Shown: positions 31,556 through 33,414 of the stretch, piece after piece | How the letters are laid out: each line of letters begins with the position of its first letter | Position numbering within the stretch: position 1 is the first letter of the stretch | From: JAAFIP01 sp043778205 | Lineage (GTDB): Bacteria; Pseudomonadota; Gammaproteobacteria; Burkholderiales; Burkholderiaceae_C | Assembly: GCA_043778205.1 (NCBI GenBank) | Contig: JAYWGO010000200.1 | Span: 1-33,414, forward strand | Direction of reading: 5' to 3' | DNA length: 33,414 nt | Program-made: the position numbers and the translations under genes | Notes under the pieces: generated by a model | The model's input: only the letters and a program-made list of their open reading frames with translations | What the model was told of the DNA's origin: nothing | The model's database searches: none

Positions 31556-32716
31556 TTAGGCCAGCAAAATGCGCAACATGCGGCGCAGCGGCTCGGCAGC
31601 GCCCCACAGCAGTTGGTCGCCAATGGTGAACGCGCCTACATACTGCGGTCCCATGGCCATTTTGCGGATACGACCCACAGGAATGTCCATTGTGCCCGTC
31701 ACAGCAACCGGTGTAAGCTGCTTCAAAGTAGCTTCTTTGGTGTTGGGCACCAGTTTGACCCATTGATTGTCGGCGGCAATCATGGCTTCAATGTCAGCCA
31801 AAGGTACGTCTTTTTTCAGCTTAAAGGTCAGCGCCTGGCTGTGGCAGCGCATGGCACCCACGCGGATGCAAAAACCGTCTACGGGCGTGGCTGCTGTGCC
31901 AAAACCTGCGCCTTGGCCCAAAATCTTGTTGGTTTCCACGCCACCTTTCCACTCCTCTTTGCTCGTGCCCCAGCCGTCTGAGTACGGCGGTGTATCTAAA
32001 CCCATGTCTTTGTCTATCCACGGAATGATGCTGCCGCCCAGTGGCACACCAAAGTTGGCCACTTCGTCACCGCTCAGTGCGCGCTGCTTGGCTGTTACGC
32101 GGCGGTCAATTTCTAAAATGGCAGATTTAGGGTCGTCCAATAGGCTTTTGACTTCTGCATTGAGCGAGCCATACTGGGTGAGCAGCTCGCGCATGTGCTG
32201 CGCGCCGCCGCCTGAGGCTGCCTGGTAGGTCATGGTGCTCATCCACTCCACCAAACCGGCTTTGTACAGCGCGCCTACGCCCATCAGCATGCAGCTGACG
32301 GTGCAGTTGCCGCCAATCCAGTTTTTGCCGCCTTTTAGCAGGGCATTTTTGATCACTGGCATGTTGACCGGGTCCAAAATGATGACTGCGTCATCGTTCA
32401 TGCGCAGGGTTGACGCTGCATCAATCCAGTGGCCCGTCCAGCCCGCAGCGCGCAGCTTGGGGTACACGTCGCTGGTGTAGTCGCCGCCTTGCGCGGTGAC
32501 GATGACGTCGCATTTCTTCAGCGCGTTGATGTCAAAAGCGTCTTTCAGCGTCGTTTCGTTTTTAGCCTGCGCGGGGGCTTTGCCGCCTGCGTTGGAGGTA
32601 GAAAAGAACATCGGTTCAATCAAGCCAAAGTCACCCTCAGCAATCATGCGGTCGATAAGCACCGATCCGACCATACCGCGCCAGCCCACTAGGCCTACTA
32701 GGTTACCAATTTGCAT
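31556..32716 (-). CDS. asd: Aspartate-semialdehyde dehydrogenase
   Basis: Reduces aspartyl phosphate to aspartate semialdehyde, the branch point to Lys, Thr, Met and Ile and to cell-wall diaminopimelate. The 386-residue protein has the NADP loop GLVGWRGMVGS (residues 8-18), the catalytic Cys138 in GGNCTVSCM, and the conserved RVGAMRCHSQ segment with the active-site histidine. The length fits the Gram-negative Asd type. The ATG at 32714-32716 is preceded by GAAAGG about 11 bases upstream. A strong hairpin and a possible Thr-rich leader ORF lie in its upstream region. leuB lies further upstream, as is usual in this order. Confidence 0.97.
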   Translation of the reverse strand: MQIGNLVGLVGWRGMVGSVLIDRMIAEGDFGLIEPMFFSTSNAGGKAPAQAKNETTLKDAFDINALKKCDVIVTAQGGDYTSDVYPKLRAAGWTGHWIDAASTLRMNDDAVIILDPVNMPVIKNALLKGGKNWIGGNCTVSCMLMGVGALYKAGLVEWMSTMTYQAASGGGAQHMRELLTQYGSLNAEVKSLLDDPKSAILEIDRRVTAKQRALSGDEVANFGVPLGGSIIPWIDKDMGLDTPPYSDGWGTSKEEWKGGVETNKILGQGAGFGTAATPVDGFCIRVGAMRCHSQALTFKLKKDVPLADIEAMIAADNQWVKLVPNTKEATLKQLTPVAVTGTMDIPVGRIRKMAMGPQYVGAFTIGDQLLWGAAEPLRRMLRILLA

Positions 32717-32752
32717 TTTTTTCTACGCCTTTCAAAATTAATCAGGTTTGAC

Positions 32753-32806
32753 TAATCCCCCGGCTCGTCTAGCTCCGGGGTGGGCGCGACGAACCGGGCT
32801 GGATTA
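32753..32806 (-). promoter_or_regulatory. Long hairpin in the asd leader, starting at the leader-ORF stop codon
   Basis: TAATCCCCCGGCTCGTC (32753-32769) pairs with GACGAACCGGGCTGGATTA (32788-32806) across an 18-base loop, with one wobble pair and a two-base bulge. On the minus strand its 5' base is the stop codon of the small ORF, and it ends 36 bases before the asd ATG. No T tract follows, so it is not a standard intrinsic terminator. Confidence 0.6.
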
Positions 32807-32902
32807 GCCTTTAATGGTTGTCGTTTTGGTGGAAGCAATAAACGCGTTCACGCCCAGCGCTGTGGCTGGGGTGCTTTGGGTGATGTACACGTTGACATTC
32901 AT
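32804..32902 (-). CDS. Possible 32-codon Thr-rich leader peptide upstream of asd
   Basis: An ATG at 32900-32902 opens a 32-residue frame ending STKTTTIKG and TAA. Seven of 32 residues are Thr, and the final run combines Thr, Lys and Ile, which are end products of the pathway that passes through Asd. No Shine-Dalgarno is seen. A perfect TATAAT ends 9 bases before the ATG, so transcription would begin at or within a few bases of the start codon, implying leaderless translation. The stop codon is the first triplet of a strong hairpin. By analogy with thrL this could be an attenuation peptide. It could also be chance; no homology is known to me. Confidence 0.4.
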   Translation of the reverse strand: MNVNVYITQSTPATALGVNAFIASTKTTTIKG

Positions 32903-32911
32903 TGTTACGAA

Positions 32912-32917
32912 ATTATA
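32912..32917 (-). promoter_or_regulatory. Possible -10 box for asd
   Basis: A perfect TATAAT on the minus strand, overlapping a small dyad ATAGC-GCAA-GCTAT (32915-32928). No good -35 hexamer is seen at 16-18 bases, so the promoter would depend on other contacts or an activator. The rest of the 335-base gap up to leuB (32903-33237) holds only the leuB terminator and repeat copy 4; I see no tRNA or other gene. Confidence 0.4.
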
Positions 32918-33128
32918 GCGCAAGCTATTTGTGCTTCGGTGGGGTGCGATTGGGCTGGGTAAAACTTTTTTCCTGCCCTAGGACTTCGCTGTCATGTAGC
33001 ACCGTTTCGTTCGTTGATCTTTTGCCTGTACTGGCACTTCGCGGTCACGCAGGTCAGTTTGGCATGGGACACACGGCGCAGCAGTGCGCGTTCTAGCACA
33101 ACAAACCCAGTACCGCGTCAACACAGCA

Positions 33129-33160
33129 GAAAAAACACCGTTCAAACTACTTCAAACGGT
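33129..33160 (-). terminator. Intrinsic terminator of leuB
   Basis: On the minus strand, ACCGTT (33155-33160) pairs with AACGGT (33137-33142) over a 12-base loop, and is followed by G and six T residues (33130-33135 as A on the plus strand). It lies about 80 bases after the leuB stop. The stem is short but the T tract is good. Confidence 0.6.
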
Positions 33161-33170
33161 ATTTTCAACA

Positions 33171-33228
33171 ACAAAATAGGCCTCTAACCCAAGTAAATAC
33201 TGCTCAAGCAGCTATCGATTCAGTAGTA
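33171..33228 (-). repeat. Dispersed ATAGCT repeat, copy 4
   Basis: On the minus strand it reads TACTACTGAATCG, ATAGCTGCTTGAGCAG, TATTTACTTGGGTTAGAGG, CCTATTTTGT. The end is nearly identical to copy 2. It begins 9 bases after the leuB stop codon, between leuB and its terminator. Confidence 0.8.
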
Positions 33229-33237
33229 ATACAAAAT

Positions 33238-33414
33238 CTATGACAAAGCCTTGACTACAGCATCACCCATCTGCACCGTCGAAACCTTAGTTGTTCCAGC
33301 AGAGTAAATATCAACGGTACGCAAACCCTGCGACAAAACTTTCTTCACCGCAACTTCAATACGATCAGCCGCTTCAACTTGGTTCAAACTAAAGCGCAGC
33401 ATCATCGCGGCAGA
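33238..33414 (-). CDS. leuB: 3-isopropylmalate dehydrogenase, C-terminal end (partial)
   Basis: The last 58 residues of LeuB, cut by the window edge. The sequence SAAMMLRFSLNQVEAADRI, then KKVLSQGLRTVDIY, GTTKVSTVQMGDAVVKAL is the typical LeuB C-terminus. LeuB oxidatively decarboxylates 3-isopropylmalate in leucine biosynthesis. The TAG stop is at 33238-33240. Its position before asd is the standard Burkholderiales order. Confidence 0.95.
   Translation of the reverse strand, partial: SAAMMLRFSLNQVEAADRIEVAVKKVLSQGLRTVDIYSAGTTKVSTVQMGDAVVKALS

Noticed and set aside
1..33414. CRISPR arrays, rRNA or tRNA genes, complete insertion sequences
   Set aside because: I saw no regular direct repeats with spacers, no tRNA-like or rRNA segments, and no transposase coding sequence.

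Overview
The window looks like a chromosomal segment of a betaproteobacterium, most likely family Comamonadaceae (Burkholderiales, Rhodoferax/Polaromonas/Curvibacter-like). Two things point there: the run leuB - asd - fimV - truA - trpF - trpB - trpA - accD, typical of Burkholderiales, and a dispersed repeat with an ATAGCT core of the style common in Comamonadaceae genomes. This is inference from gene order and protein motifs; no search was run. All convincing complete genes lie on the minus strand, so transcription runs from high to low coordinates. The one possible exception is a gene tail cut by the left edge.

Right part (33.4 to 23.4 kb): housekeeping metabolism. It holds the 3' end of leuB with a terminator, a 335-base gap, a possible 32-codon Thr-rich leader ORF, asd, fimV, then a tightly overlapping series truA-trpF-trpB-trpA followed by accD and a LON-substrate-binding-domain protein.

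Middle part (23.3 to 4.5 kb): a surface-polysaccharide (probably O-antigen) locus. In transcription order it encodes a PglC-like initiating sugar-phosphate transferase; a WbpM/CapD-type UDP-GlcNAc 4,6-dehydratase; TviB/WbpO-like and TviC/WbpP-like enzymes giving a UDP-HexNAc uronic acid; RfbF and RfbG starting a CDP-6-deoxyhexose route; a 3,5-epimerase-like protein; a NovU/TylC3-type sugar C-methyltransferase; and an SDR reductase. The rfbF-to-SDR cassette should make a CDP-linked, C-methyl-branched 6-deoxy sugar. After it come a decayed epimerase gene, an uncharacterised GT-like protein, a Zn-ribbon methyltransferase, a Wzx flippase, a glycosyltransferase, an AsnB-type amidotransferase (probably amidating the uronic acid), a GT4 glycosyltransferase and a WbpV/WbpK-like SDR. 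No Wzy polymerase, Wzz regulator or capsule-export genes are visible.

Left part (4.5 to 0.3 kb): lysS, a DsbA/FrnE-family thiol oxidoreductase, an alpha/beta hydrolase and queF, then about 290 bases with a 15-bp perfect inverted repeat and an unassigned open frame on the plus strand.

The main observations are: (1) a dispersed repeat of about 50-60 bp at five places, one inside the trpF reading frame and one supplying the hydrolase start codon; (2) a possible leaderless Thr/Lys/Ile-containing leader ORF with a strong hairpin at its stop codon just upstream of asd; (3) the CDP-branched-sugar cassette; (4) a frameshifted, stop-containing epimerase relic next to its intact relative.
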